Assembly: GCA_965247255.1 (NCBI GenBank)
Contig: CBDFGS010000010.1
Span: 124,001 to 188,000 of the forward strand
Length of the DNA stretch: 64,000 nt
Reading direction: 5' to 3'
From: CBDFGS01 sp965247255
GTDB lineage: Bacteria > Chloroflexota > Dehalococcoidia > Lucifugimonadales > CAUZJF01
The translations under genes and the position numbers were made by a program. Below are positions 1 through 8,554 of this stretch, one piece after another (positions within the stretch are counted from its first letter, which is position 1; each line of letters opens with the position of its first letter). The notes under the pieces are model-generated. The model did not search any database and was not told the DNA's origin. It worked only from the letters and a program-made list of their open reading frames with translations.

Positions 1-1006
1 CAATGCCCTCAATCTTGACACGGGGATAAGGAGGGGCTTCAAGCTCTTCAACCTCGACTGGATCGGAATTCTCTTCCCATTCAAGCGGATCCAGGCCTAA
101 ACCGGGTCCTAAGATCCACTGCTCTTGAACTGGAACATCAAGCTTCGTGGACTCGACGGCATCGCCATTGACCCCGATTGTGATTGACGCGCCAAGTGGC
201 AACGCTGCACGGAGCATGCGACGGATTTGATGAGCCTGAATGCGCCGCCCTTGGTCTTTCAAGTTAGTGAGCAGGACGAGCGTCCAAGTACCATTTGTTT
301 GTGGGCTTTTCTCTGTTGACTCGCCTCCAAAACCATCGTCCACTTCAGTTTCACCTGTTGGCGATGGGATTTCCTGGTCTATTAGATCGAGCAGACGCGC
401 GCCTTCAGGAAATGTAACCATTAGCGATTGTGACTCATCGTTGGACAGCCTTCTAACTTCGAGGGGAAAAGGCCCGATCTGTAGTCTCTGTGACGCATCG
501 TTAGTGTCTGGGTTTTCTTCAATATCTAGGAAGTCCATTGTGACTGCCCTAATAACACCGTCAGCAGCTTTGCATATGTAGGTAACCTCATTCGCTAGAA
601 TGTAGGTCGCCAGTTTCCCGATGCCAAACTTGCCGATCTGGGGTCTCGGGGGATCATCCCGATCGCGCTTGGCCGAACTGGCTACTGCCCACAGCTGCTC
701 CAATCCCTTGAGGTCCATCGACTCACCGTTGTCGAGAACCCAAACTCCTGAAGCGGCGTCTTCGCCAGACGATGGAATCGCCACGTGAACAACTGAGGCA
801 CCTGCATCCCATGAGTTGGAAACGAGCTCTTCGAAGGCCTTATTCGGTGAAGAATAGAGGTTCTCCGAGAACAATTCGAGGAATCTAGGCCCAATCTGCA
901 CATGGACGGCTCCTTCGCTCTGACCACTCGCGCGAAGACTGCGCACATGCTCTGAGGGCTGATGTAGATTGTGTTCAGGCGTTCCGGTTATACTAGATTC
1001 TTCCAT
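1..1006 (-). CDS. GHKL-family ATPase, N-terminal part (runs off left edge)
   Basis: The first 335 residues of a protein whose C-terminus lies outside the window. It has the Bergerat ATP-binding fold shared by Hsp90, gyrase B, MutL, MORC and histidine kinases. The N box FEELVSNSWDAGA is at residues 58-70, the G1 box LDNGESM at 91-97 and the glycine lid IGKFGIGKLA at 124-133. No membrane segment or His-phosphorylation motif is visible in this part, so a sensor kinase is unlikely; Hsp90/MORC-like ATPases of this layout often occur in defence islands, but that role is inference. The ATG at 1006 is the first in-frame start. No neighbour on the same strand suggests an operon within the window. Confidence 0.8.
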   Translation of the reverse strand, partial: MEESSITGTPEHNLHQPSEHVRSLRASGQSEGAVHVQIGPRFLELFSENLYSSPNKAFEELVSNSWDAGASVVHVAIPSSGEDAASGVWVLDNGESMDLKGLEQLWAVASSAKRDRDDPPRPQIGKFGIGKLATYILANEVTYICKAADGVIRAVTMDFLDIEENPDTNDASQRLQIGPFPLEVRRLSNDESQSLMVTFPEGARLLDLIDQEIPSPTGETEVDDGFGGESTEKSPQTNGTWTLVLLTNLKDQGRRIQAHQIRRMLRAALPLGASITIGVNGDAVESTKLDVPVQEQWILGPGLGLDPLEWEENSDPVEVEELEAPPYPRVKIEGI

Positions 1007-1047
1007 GGGCGCAGTATAGCGCAATTGCTAGGACCAACACAGAGTTC

Positions 1048-1158
1048 CTAGAATAGAATCGCAAGCTCGAAAATGGTACTGCGTACAGTCCCCTCAGGCC
1101 CACCAAACTGGACAAAATCAAGAACCTTCGTGCTGAGATTCACCTTGGCACTCTAGCA
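1048..1158 (-). pseudogene. Orphan C-terminal tail of a large serine recombinase
   Basis: Read on the minus strand this stretch encodes about 35 residues containing STKVLDFVQFGGP and ending at a stop at 1048-1050. The same tail (STKVLDFVKSGGP) occurs at 45161-45273, and the intact recombinase at 13771-15366 ends with a related ASVLDFVQSGPP. The rest of the recombinase is absent, so this is a scar of a lost or rearranged element. Confidence 0.6.
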
Positions 1159-1218
1159 GCATGAGCTCTTCGAATATGGAACTTGATCCCGGGTTACTAA
1201 CATTAACCCTGGACCAGT

Positions 1219-1452
1219 TTGGGGGGGCAGGTCGTCGACGAGGCCCGGCGTCTGAGCCACCATTACATCGGCACGGAGCACATTCTCATCGGCCTCATAC
1301 GTGAGGGCGAGGGGGTCGCAGCCGGCGTGCTCGTAAGCTTGGGTGTCGATGAGGAGCGCGTCCGCGACGAGGTCGCCCGGCTCACTCAGAACGGCGGGAA
1401 TGTCCTATCGGGACGAAGGACAATCCCGGCTTGCTATTCTTGCGAGAGGTGA
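1219..1452 (+). pseudogene. Clp N-terminal (Clp_N) repeat relic
   Basis: About 70 codons matching the second half of a ClpA/ClpC-type N-terminal repeat, with RRLSHHYIGTEHILIGLIRE and a GVAAGVL stretch. It is closely related to the Clp_N repeats of the membrane protein at 59655-61882. It has no credible start (preceded by a G run) and no AAA+ domain follows. The C-terminal residues differ from the family, so it is a broken copy and not a functional gene. Confidence 0.65.
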
Positions 1453-1650
1453 CATCCGGTTAGAGAGGCGTGCCCCCAACGTTAACCGACATCCCCCATG
1501 AGGCTAGTGCTACGGTACTCCAGAAGCTGGGGCGGCAATCAGCGCATCTCCACGGTCAGCGTCAACATACGATTCGTGTGGGGCCGGTTGGCATTGTATA
1601 CAGAACAAAGCCCAATTCCCGGTGAGCGCTCCGCCCCATAATATGACTAG
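1225..1650 (+). repeat. Dispersed paralogous segment (partner 59380-59790, opposite strand)
   Basis: Beyond the Clp_N codons, this stretch keeps recognisable similarity to the reverse complement of 59380-59790, for example the shared words gacatccggttag and cagcgtcaacat. A possible coding frame in both contains SVNIRFVW. It implies duplication of a larger unit than the Clp_N domain. From 1651 to 1919 I see no gene. Confidence 0.55.
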
Positions 1651-1919
1651 CCATGACTGTGCCGTCGTCGGTCTAGCCGTGAGTCGTCACTTGGCGACGA
1701 AACGAAGTACAGTCCCGCGCTGAACGGAGGTTGGCAAATCTGAGCACTGCCTGAACCGAACAGCGCACCAACTGCAGGTTTAAAGAGATCCCCTTCTGTC
1801 CAACTAGTTTTGACGATGTACACTGGGGAGCCAAACTTCCTTCTCGCTGGATGGAGGTTGTCGGAGCCTGATCGGTTAACAGCCTGGGAGGGAGTTCCCA
1901 CAACATTTGACACAAGCTC

Positions 1920-3002
1920 CTATTGCTCGCCGTTATCGTCGTCGAAATAGACCCGACCACCCCGGAAGATGAGCGGAGGATGTCCTGCATTCAGGCGTAG
2001 CTTCACTTGGGTGCCCACCTCGTACTCCTCTGTGTGACGCTCGAGGCAATGGACGACGCTGCCAGATGTCAGGGATACTCGGTACAGATAGAACGCCCCT
2101 TGGAATGTGCGATCTATGATAACTCCCTGGCCCGACTCAGATGGCCGGAGGGTGACATCGTCCGGGCGGACCATCACATCTACACCCTCTTCGCAGGACA
2201 ATCCGTCTGGAAGAGGCGTGTAGCCCAGCTCTGTCCACAGCGCCCCGTCGAAGATCCTCGCTGGCAAGAAGTCGGCTATGCCCATGAAGCTGGCGCCGAA
2301 TCGGGTAGTCGGTGCATGGAATATGCGTTTGGGCGTATCCACCTGCTCCACCCGCCCCTGGTTCATAAGCGCTATCAGATCTCCCATCAACAGGGCCTCC
2401 TCCCTGGAATGGGTAACGAACACGGCGGTAGATCCACTGGCTCTGAGGATCTTCCTGGTGTCCTGTCTTACCTGGTTCCTGAGGGCGGCATCCAGGTTTG
2501 AGAATGGCTCATCAAGGAGAATCACCTCTGGTCCAGGGGCCAATGCACGAGCGAGAGCTACGCGCTGTTGCTGGCCTCCCGAGAGCTGATGGGGCATGCG
2601 ATGCGCCAAGCCCTCAAGACCCGCCAGCGACATCATCTCTCTGACGCGGTCGGCTCGTTGGGGCCCCCTGGACAGCCCATAGGCGATGTTGGCCATCACC
2701 GTCATATGAGGGAACAGTGCATACTCTTGGGACACCATTCCTACGTTTCGTTTTTCCGGCGGTAGGGATGTCGTTGATGTGGCCACAGCCCGCGCACCGA
2801 TCTCCACCGTCCCAGCATCGGGCATTTCGAAACCCGCGATAAGTCGCAGAGTGGTGGTCTTGCCACATCCGCTGGGGCCGAGAAGCGCTAAGATCCGTCC
2901 CTGCTCCACGCTTAGGTGCAAGTCCTCTACGGCTTTGGCCGTTCCGAAGGCCTTGGAGAGACCCGTGCATCGGACCGCTATCCGGCTCACTGAGTCCTCC
3001 AT
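1920..3002 (-). CDS. fbpC: Iron(III) ABC transporter ATP-binding protein
   Basis: A 360-residue ATPase that would energise ferric iron import. Walker A GPSGCGKTT lies near residue 43, the signature LSGGQQQR near 140 and Walker B VILLDEP near 160, followed by the H-loop VTHSREEAL. The C-terminal 120 residues form the regulatory OB/TOBE-like region usual for FbpC/PotA-type ATPases. The start overlaps the last 16 bases of the permease gene, so the two are translated as a pair. Other substrates such as thiamine or spermidine are possible for this subfamily, but the binding protein at 6431-7510 and the nearby DtxR regulator favour iron. Confidence 0.85.
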   Translation of the reverse strand: MEDSVSRIAVRCTGLSKAFGTAKAVEDLHLSVEQGRILALLGPSGCGKTTTLRLIAGFEMPDAGTVEIGARAVATSTTSLPPEKRNVGMVSQEYALFPHMTVMANIAYGLSRGPQRADRVREMMSLAGLEGLAHRMPHQLSGGQQQRVALARALAPGPEVILLDEPFSNLDAALRNQVRQDTRKILRASGSTAVFVTHSREEALLMGDLIALMNQGRVEQVDTPKRIFHAPTTRFGASFMGIADFLPARIFDGALWTELGYTPLPDGLSCEEGVDVMVRPDDVTLRPSESGQGVIIDRTFQGAFYLYRVSLTSGSVVHCLERHTEEYEVGTQVKLRLNAGHPPLIFRGGRVYFDDDNGEQ

Positions 3003-4612
3003 TCTTCTCGCCGTAATAGGAAAGCCATGGGGACTGAAGATGCCAAGATTAGTAGGAGGCCCTCAGCCGCAGCGCGAGCGAAGAAGGCTTCCTCAGCCGA
3101 CCCCCATATGGATGTAGCCAGAGTCTTAAAGCCTATGGGGCCAAGGATAAGAGTAGCTGGTAGCTCTTTCATGGTCAATAGAAAGACGAGGGCTGCACCC
3201 GCCAGGATTCCAGAGCGCACTAGGGGAAGGGTGATACTGGAGAAAACTGAGAATGGTGCCCGCCCTAGACTTCTTGCGGCCTCCTCCAGTGCAGGGTTGA
3301 CCTGAAGCAGTGAAGCCCTGACAGATCCAACGGCTGTGGGCAGGAAGAGAATTACATAGGCGAAGATGAGGAGGCCCAGGGTTTGGTATAGGAGTGTAGC
3401 GTAGCGCACTCCAAAGAAGACCAGAGCCAGTGCGACGGCAATGCCGGGCAGAGAGAAGCCGAGGTAGCTAAAGCGCTCCAACAGCCCACTGCCCCGGCTC
3501 GGGTAGCGGACCGCGAGGGTCGCTATGGGCAGGGCCGCTACTACAGTCACCAAAGCAGCCAGGCCGGAAACGTAAAGTGAGTTTCGAGCGTGACTCCAGA
3601 AGAGCAAAAGGGGTTCACCGGCAGACACTCCACGTATTACCCAGAAACCCAGTACGGACATCGGCGTCACCAAGGAGACAAGGACTACAGCCGTGCAGAA
3701 AGCCAGGGCGAGCCAACGCCACCGACCGAGACTGATGGTGCGCGTTGGCCGCGTGACCCCTGTGCCATTACGATAGTATTGTGAACGGCCTCGAGTTCGA
3801 GATTCCAGCACCAGTATGCCTACGGCCAGAGCCACCAAGACCAGTGAAAGGACCGCTGCCAGGTCTCGTGCAAAGGACCCATACTGAATATAGATGGCCC
3901 ATGTGAAGGTCTCGTAGTGCAATAGGGAGACGGCGCCGAAGTCGCTGAGGGTATATAGGGCTACCAGAAGGGCACCAGCGGCTATGGCGGGGCGAAGAAG
4001 AGGAAGAGTGACCCGAAAGAAGGTGGACAAAGTGCCCTTCCCGAGACAGCGCGAAGTCTCTTCTAAGGCGGGGTCCATGCGCGCCAAGGCAGCGCGGACA
4101 GGTAGCAGCACATACGGATAGCTGAGCAGCGTCAGGGTTAGTGTAGCCCCCGGGAACCCAAAGATCTCTGGGAGACGCTCAACTCCCAGGGGAGCCAGCC
4201 ATCCCTGGAGCGATCCCTTTGGCCCCAGGACGACGACCATGAGAAAACCCCCTAGGTAGCTGGGAATCACTAGGGGCAGCACCGTGGTGACGGCCCATAC
4301 CGCCCGAAATGGAAGGTCTGTGCGTAGGGTAAGCCATGCTAGAGGAACGGCAATAGCTACAGAGGCGGTGGTCACTGCCACGACTAGGAGCGCGGAACGA
4401 ATCAGGATGTCTAAGGTGCGGGACCGAAATAGCAACTCCCACACCTCAGTCCCCGCTCCTAAGGTCCGTAATATAAGATATGCGAGGGGCAGGACCATAG
4501 CTGCCCCTACTAAAGCGGCGGGTATCCAGATAACAGCGGGCGGTCGCCCGCGGCGTGCCCGCTGTTCAACTCCAGTCATCACCTTTGACCCGATGAAATC
4601 TGCTAGATCCAA
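2987..4612 (-). CDS. fbpB: Iron(III) ABC transporter permease, fused two-domain type
   Basis: A 541-residue inner-membrane permease with two BPD_transp halves in one chain, as in FbpB/SfuB. Each half has an EAA coupling loop: EETSRCLG before TLPLLRP and EEAARSLG before TLPLVRS. The longest frame opens with TTG at 4612; an ATG at 4579 (MTGVEQ) with AAAGG just upstream is an alternative. The IS1380 end at 4635 lies only about 20 bases upstream, so the native leader and promoter have been replaced or cut away from fbpA. The first 82 bases of this region are duplicated inside the IS. Confidence 0.88.
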   Translation of the reverse strand: MDLADFIGSKVMTGVEQRARRGRPPAVIWIPAALVGAAMVLPLAYLILRTLGAGTEVWELLFRSRTLDILIRSALLVVAVTTASVAIAVPLAWLTLRTDLPFRAVWAVTTVLPLVIPSYLGGFLMVVVLGPKGSLQGWLAPLGVERLPEIFGFPGATLTLTLLSYPYVLLPVRAALARMDPALEETSRCLGKGTLSTFFRVTLPLLRPAIAAGALLVALYTLSDFGAVSLLHYETFTWAIYIQYGSFARDLAAVLSLVLVALAVGILVLESRTRGRSQYYRNGTGVTRPTRTISLGRWRWLALAFCTAVVLVSLVTPMSVLGFWVIRGVSAGEPLLLFWSHARNSLYVSGLAALVTVVAALPIATLAVRYPSRGSGLLERFSYLGFSLPGIAVALALVFFGVRYATLLYQTLGLLIFAYVILFLPTAVGSVRASLLQVNPALEEAARSLGRAPFSVFSSITLPLVRSGILAGAALVFLLTMKELPATLILGPIGFKTLATSIWGSAEEAFFARAAAEGLLLILASSVPMAFLLRREEWRTQ

Positions 4613-4616
4613 CTTT
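4535..4616. repeat. 82-bp exact direct repeat, copy 1 (fbpB 5' end)
   Basis: Covers the first codons of fbpB and is repeated base for base at 4699-4780, 164 bases away. This copy is in its natural context, because it continues into the permease coding sequence. Confidence 0.9.
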
Positions 4617-4698
4617 AGAGAGTTCTCTCCTAAGCCCTAATCCACCGAAGGACGGCGTGTAGGAGGCCTGCTGAAGAAACAAAAGAGTGCGCCTCTGA

Positions 4699-4780
4699 AG
4701 CGGGCGGTCGCCCGCGGCGTGCCCGCTGTTCAACTCCAGTCATCACCTTTGACCCGATGAAATCTGCTAGATCCAACTTT
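4699..4780. repeat. 82-bp exact direct repeat, copy 2 inside the IS leader
   Basis: In IS copies 2 and 3 the same position holds a short sequence with tctgggataatggttttg, likely the transposase promoter. In copy 1 that stretch is missing and the 82-bp fbpB fragment stands in its place, between shared flanks cctctgaa and gaaacagaaa. Confidence 0.88.
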
Positions 4781-4819
4781 GAAACAGAAAACCGGTCCCA
4801 GAAAAGGAGCACCCGATAG

Positions 4820-6145
4820 ATGCTACCACGTAACCACCCCGACCGGATCCAAATCGCCTTCGACGACCACCGCCTGGTGGCCAATGCCGGGCTGATCCTT
4901 CCCGCCACCCTCGCCCTGCGCCTTGGCCTGCCCCAACTCCTCCGGAAGCACCTCGACCTCGGCGGCGCGCCGGGCCGGGCGAACACCGGCGACAAGATGA
5001 TGACCCTGGTGGCCTCCGCCCTAGCCGGCGGAGATTGCATCGACGACGCCGATGTGCTGCGCGCCGGCGGGACCGCCCGCGTGCTCGGTTTCACGGCTAA
5101 GGCTCCCTCCACCCTGGGCACCTTCCTGCGCAGCTTCCGGTGGGGCCATGTCCGCCAACTGGACCGGGTGAGCCGCGAGTTGCTGGCCCGGGTCTGGAAG
5201 GCCGGTGCCGGATCCGGCGACGCACCATTCACCATCGACCTTGATTCGACGATCTGCGAGACCTACGGACTGGCCAAGGAGGGCGCCCGCCACCACGGCT
5301 ACACCGGTGCGCGGGGCTATCACCCGCTGCTGGCCGTCGCCGCCGGCACCGGCGACGTGCTGATGGCCCGCCTGCGCGAGGGCCGGGCCAACACCGCCCG
5401 CGGCGCTGCCCACTTCCTGCGTGAAACGGTGGGGCGGGTGCGCTACTGCGGAGCCAGGGGCCAACTCACGGTGCGGGCCGACAGCGGCTTCTATACCCAC
5501 GCCGTGGTCGCCGTCTGCCGCCGGATGGATGTCCGCTTCTCCATCGCCATCCGCCAGCGCGCCCGCCTGCACAATCTCATCGAGGCGATACCCCAAGATG
5601 CCTGGACGCCGATTCCTTACTGGATGGACGGCGCCGCCGATGTGGCCGAGACCACCTACACCCCATTCCAGGCCGAGCCGGACGCCGCGCCGGTACGGCT
5701 CATCGTCCGGCGGGTGAAGCCGGCGCCCGGTTCTCAACTGGCTCTCTTCGCCACCTACAGCTATCACGGCTTCATCACCGACCGGGACGGGGAGACGCTG
5801 GAACTGGAGGCCGATCATCGCCGTCACGCCGAGATCGAGAATGCAATACGCGACCTCAAGTACGGCGTCGGGCTGAACCATCTCCCCTCGGGCCGCTTCG
5901 CCGCCAACGGCGCCTGGCTGGCGGTACAGGTGATGGCGCACAACCTGGCCCGCTGGACAGCCCGCATCGGCCTGGGTCAGCAGATCGTGACCACCAAGAC
6001 CCTCAGACGACGGGTCTTTGCCTTGGCCGGACGGATCACCCGCTCGGCACGCCGATTGACCCTGCATCTTCCCCGGCGCTGGCCCTGGGAGGAGCAGTTC
6101 AGCCGCGCCCTAGCCCGACTGCGAGCCATTCCACTCCCAGCCTGA
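4820..6145 (+). CDS. IS1380-family DDE transposase (copy 1)
   Basis: A 441-residue full-length transposase that would cut and paste the element. The family core GGDCIDDADVLRAGG is near residue 70, and catalytic acidic residues are visible in IDLDSTICETYG, VRADSGFY and EIENAIRDLKYG. The ATG follows the ribosome-binding stretch aaaaggagcacccgatag, conserved in all copies. Length equals copy 2. Because its likely promoter has been replaced by the 82-bp insert, expression is uncertain. Confidence 0.9.
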   Translation: MLPRNHPDRIQIAFDDHRLVANAGLILPATLALRLGLPQLLRKHLDLGGAPGRANTGDKMMTLVASALAGGDCIDDADVLRAGGTARVLGFTAKAPSTLGTFLRSFRWGHVRQLDRVSRELLARVWKAGAGSGDAPFTIDLDSTICETYGLAKEGARHHGYTGARGYHPLLAVAAGTGDVLMARLREGRANTARGAAHFLRETVGRVRYCGARGQLTVRADSGFYTHAVVAVCRRMDVRFSIAIRQRARLHNLIEAIPQDAWTPIPYWMDGAADVAETTYTPFQAEPDAAPVRLIVRRVKPAPGSQLALFATYSYHGFITDRDGETLELEADHRRHAEIENAIRDLKYGVGLNHLPSGRFAANGAWLAVQVMAHNLARWTARIGLGQQIVTTKTLRRRVFALAGRITRSARRLTLHLPRRWPWEEQFSRALARLRAIPLPA

Positions 6146-6430
6146 CGGCGCCCGTCCGCCACTGACCCGCCAGCTAACACAACGTCCCCGCAAACTCGCG
6201 CCAGCCCAGTCCGCGAGCGCCTCTTGCCGTGTCCCTATCCCGCCATCTCGCTCGCCACAGCCACTGTAGGCCGCTATCGGTGCCCCCAAAAGCGCCTGCA
6301 GACCGCCCGCCAACCTCCCGTCTACCCAAATTCGAGCCCCCGGATCATCGCGCCTGTAACTCCCTCACCCCCTTCCGCTGCCCTCACGCCGTCCATCCCT
6401 GTCCATCGGTGGATTCGGGATAAGGTATAA

Positions 6431-7510
6431 CTACGGAAGTACCCCCGTCTCTTGGAGCAGTCTCACTGTGCCTTCGAGGTCGGCCAGGTCCTTCATAGGG
6501 ATACTGGGTTTGTTGATATCATCTAAGGGGACCAACAGCCGGTTGGCCTTGACGCCTTCCACCAGGGGATACTCGAAGGTCTGACCGGCGAAGAACTGTT
6601 GGGTCACCTGGGATAGCATGAACTCCATGAATTTCTCAGCGTTCTCTTTGTTCTCAGACGTGGAGATGATGCCAGCGCCGGCCACCATAACTAATGCGCC
6701 AGGCCCTCCAGCCCTGGGATGATAGTTGCGTGCTGGGAAGGCGTCACCCTCCTCTGCTAGGAAACGGAACAGGTAGTAGTGGTTGACAAGCCCCACGTCT
6801 ATTTCGCCAGCGGCCGCTGCAGCAACTTGAGGAGTGTTCTTGGGATATACGATGGGATCGTTGGTTAGTATGCCCTCCAGCCACTGTCGGGTCCTGTTCT
6901 CGCCCCAAAGGACTCTCATCGCGGTGACCATGGCCTGGAATGAGGTGTTGGTAGGCGCCCAACCAATGCGTCCCTTCCACTTGGGATCAACCAAGTCCCA
7001 AATGTCGTCAGGCAAGTCCGCCTCTATGAGGTCATCGGAATTGTAGACGATGGTCCTGGCACGACCTGAGATGCCTGCCCACTTGCCCTCTGGAGAGCGC
7101 GCCCATTCTGGGACACGGCTGAGAATAGATTCTGGCAGGGTAGCCATCATGTCTTCTACGGCACCCAGGCCACCAGGGTCCTGAGCAAAGAACACATCGG
7201 CAGGGGACCTGGCCCCCTCTTCTAGGAGGGTAACCGCTAGCTCCGAAGTGCCGGCGTATTTGGTCTCCACGTCAATACCAGTAAGCAAAGCAAACTGCTC
7301 TATTATGGGTCCTACCAAGCTCTCCCCTCTTCCCACGTAGAGAGTGAGGTTTCCCGGCGGTCTGTCCACGTCTACTACTAGAGCTGTTTGAGTTGGACCC
7401 ATAGTGGCGGTTGGATCGGCGTCGGTGCAGGCCACAATCCCCAAGAACATAAGCAGGGCCAGCCCCACAAGAACCTTGAAGGATAGTATGAACTTATATA
7501 GCGCTACCAT
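6431..7510 (-). CDS. fbpA: Iron(III) ABC transporter substrate-binding lipoprotein
   Basis: A 359-residue binding protein that captures ferric iron outside the membrane. Residues 1-28 form a lipoprotein signal with lipobox GIVAC. The body matches the type 2 periplasmic-binding fold of FbpA: TLYVGRGESLVGPIIEQF at the mature N-terminus, ADVFFAQDPGGLGA in the middle and the paired tyrosines of NHYYLFRF, the conserved iron ligands. I start it at ATG 7510 because aaggaggggg lies 11 bases upstream; an in-frame ATG at 7591 lacks one and would spoil the signal peptide. The IS1380 copy begins just after its stop and cuts it from fbpB and fbpC. Confidence 0.88.
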   Translation of the reverse strand: MVALYKFILSFKVLVGLALLMFLGIVACTDADPTATMGPTQTALVVDVDRPPGNLTLYVGRGESLVGPIIEQFALLTGIDVETKYAGTSELAVTLLEEGARSPADVFFAQDPGGLGAVEDMMATLPESILSRVPEWARSPEGKWAGISGRARTIVYNSDDLIEADLPDDIWDLVDPKWKGRIGWAPTNTSFQAMVTAMRVLWGENRTRQWLEGILTNDPIVYPKNTPQVAAAAAGEIDVGLVNHYYLFRFLAEEGDAFPARNYHPRAGGPGALVMVAGAGIISTSENKENAEKFMEFMLSQVTQQFFAGQTFEYPLVEGVKANRLLVPLDDINKPSIPMKDLADLEGTVRLLQETGVLP

Positions 7511-7600
7511 TGTGTTTTGGCCCCCTCCTTTTTGATGTTCGTACAGACTCAAGGATACGTATGTGCACAGACTCCTGTCAACGATTGGCATAATGACTAT

Positions 7601-7619
7601 TTTAGATATGATACACTAA
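7601..7619. promoter_or_regulatory. Candidate metal-repressor site upstream of fbpA
   Basis: The 19-base stretch tttagatatgatacactaa has TTAG/CTAA ends like DtxR/IdeR boxes but a poor centre. It lies about 90 bases upstream of fbpA and 140 upstream of the divergent regulator gene. Weak evidence only. Confidence 0.25.
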
Positions 7620-7659
7620 CTATTTCACTTATACCATACGATTAAATTGTTGTCAATGA

Positions 7660-7676
7660 CCAAATTACTGATTTGG
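7660..7676. promoter_or_regulatory. Inverted repeat in the regulator promoter region
   Basis: ccaaat-tactg-atttgg is a perfect 6-base dyad with a 5-base centre, 85 bases upstream of the DtxR-type gene. It is a candidate autoregulatory operator. Confidence 0.35.
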
Positions 7677-7760
7677 GCATGGTATCTGGCCTTTCTGGCA
7701 AGACATTTCGAGTTCTTGACGGAACCCCCTACGGAGGCTATCTTAGGGACGAGGTAGACC

Positions 7761-8504
7761 ATGGCGAAGGCCCATAGCAAATCCCCAGGCGAATCGGACC
7801 ACAGCTGGGTCGCCACAGAGCGGCTGTCTCAGGTAGCAGAGAATTACCTGCTTTCGCTGTACGTGTTAGGAGAAGAGGGGCTGCGAGCCACCGCGGGCAG
7901 CTTGGCAGAGTACATAAGGACACTCCCAGCCGGAGAGGGCTTGGGCACCACACTTCCCTCGGTGCTGGGTATGCTGCAAAGAATGGCCAGGGAGGGACTG
8001 GTGGAGCTGACCTCCGAGAAGGAGGTGAAGTTGACCCCGCGAGGCGTTGTCTTGGCTGAGGGTATGGTAAGGCGGCATCGTTTGGCTGAGAGAATGGTCG
8101 TTGACCTACTGGGACTGGAGCTTCATAAGGCTCATGAAGAGGCCCACCGGCTTGAGCACGCCATATCTACGGACCTGGAGGTCAAGATCAGAGAGAGGCT
8201 GGGGAATCCCACAACGTGTCCCTTTGGTAGGCCTATCCCTGGCAGCGGGTACACTCCTCCTCAGGTACCAAGGATGGCCCTGGACCAGGTACAGCCTGGA
8301 GTTGCCTACCGTGTCGATCGGGTTCCAGAAGAGGACACGGAGCTGCTCCGGTTTTTAGTAGAGCGGAGCATCTTGCCGGATAAAAGCGTCACGGTGGTGG
8401 AGGCCAGTCGCTACCGAGGTGTAATTACTGTTACGACTGAGAAGGGGGAGGATGCCCTGGGCTATGATGTCGCCGCTCGCATATGGGTACGCCCGTACGA
8501 GTAA
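7761..8504 (+). CDS. DtxR-family metal-dependent transcriptional repressor
   Basis: A 247-residue protein expected to bind DNA when charged with iron or manganese and to shut off the divergent iron transporter. An N-terminal winged helix (LSQVAENYLLSLYVLGEEG and LPSVLGMLQRMAREGLV) is followed by a metal-binding and dimerisation region with HRLAERMVVDLLG and HEEAHRLEHAIS, then a C-terminal SH3/FeoA-like domain from about residue 175. The ligand equivalent to Cys102 of DtxR is His here, closer to MntR-like proteins, so the metal preference (iron or manganese) is open. Some extra residues interrupt the HTH (RTLPAGEGLGTT), an insertion of a kind seen in some family members. Confidence 0.85.
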   Translation: MAKAHSKSPGESDHSWVATERLSQVAENYLLSLYVLGEEGLRATAGSLAEYIRTLPAGEGLGTTLPSVLGMLQRMAREGLVELTSEKEVKLTPRGVVLAEGMVRRHRLAERMVVDLLGLELHKAHEEAHRLEHAISTDLEVKIRERLGNPTTCPFGRPIPGSGYTPPQVPRMALDQVQPGVAYRVDRVPEEDTELLRFLVERSILPDKSVTVVEASRYRGVITVTTEKGEDALGYDVAARIWVRPYE

Positions 8505-8554
8505 CGGCTCCACACTATAGCACCGTGTTGTATCACTCCACCGGTCCTTTCACC

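Larger units (their letters stand above)
4635..6420 (+). mobile_element. IS1380-family insertion sequence, copy 1
   Basis: One of three related elements (others 43230-44946 and 53909-55612). Terminal inverted repeats read ccctaatccaccgaagg at the left and its near complement at 6404-6419. The 4-bp word TAAG flanks both sides (4631-4634 and 6421-6424), matching the target duplication size of IS1380. It separates fbpA from fbpB. Compared with the other copies, the leader upstream of the transposase has been altered by the 82-bp insert. From 6146 to 6420 there is only the non-coding right end of the element. Confidence 0.85.

Noticed and set aside
4630..5235. 201-codon minus frame starting inside the IS and reading into MDLADFIGSK, suggesting a second permease start
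   Set aside because: The shared residues come from the 82-bp duplicate; the rest is antisense to the transposase.
5021..6067. Long open frames on the strand opposite the IS1380 transposases (also at 43258-44472 and 54294-55379)
   Set aside because: They mirror the transposase codons in all three copies, have no ribosome-binding sites and no recognisable fold; high-GC coding DNA produces such antisense frames.
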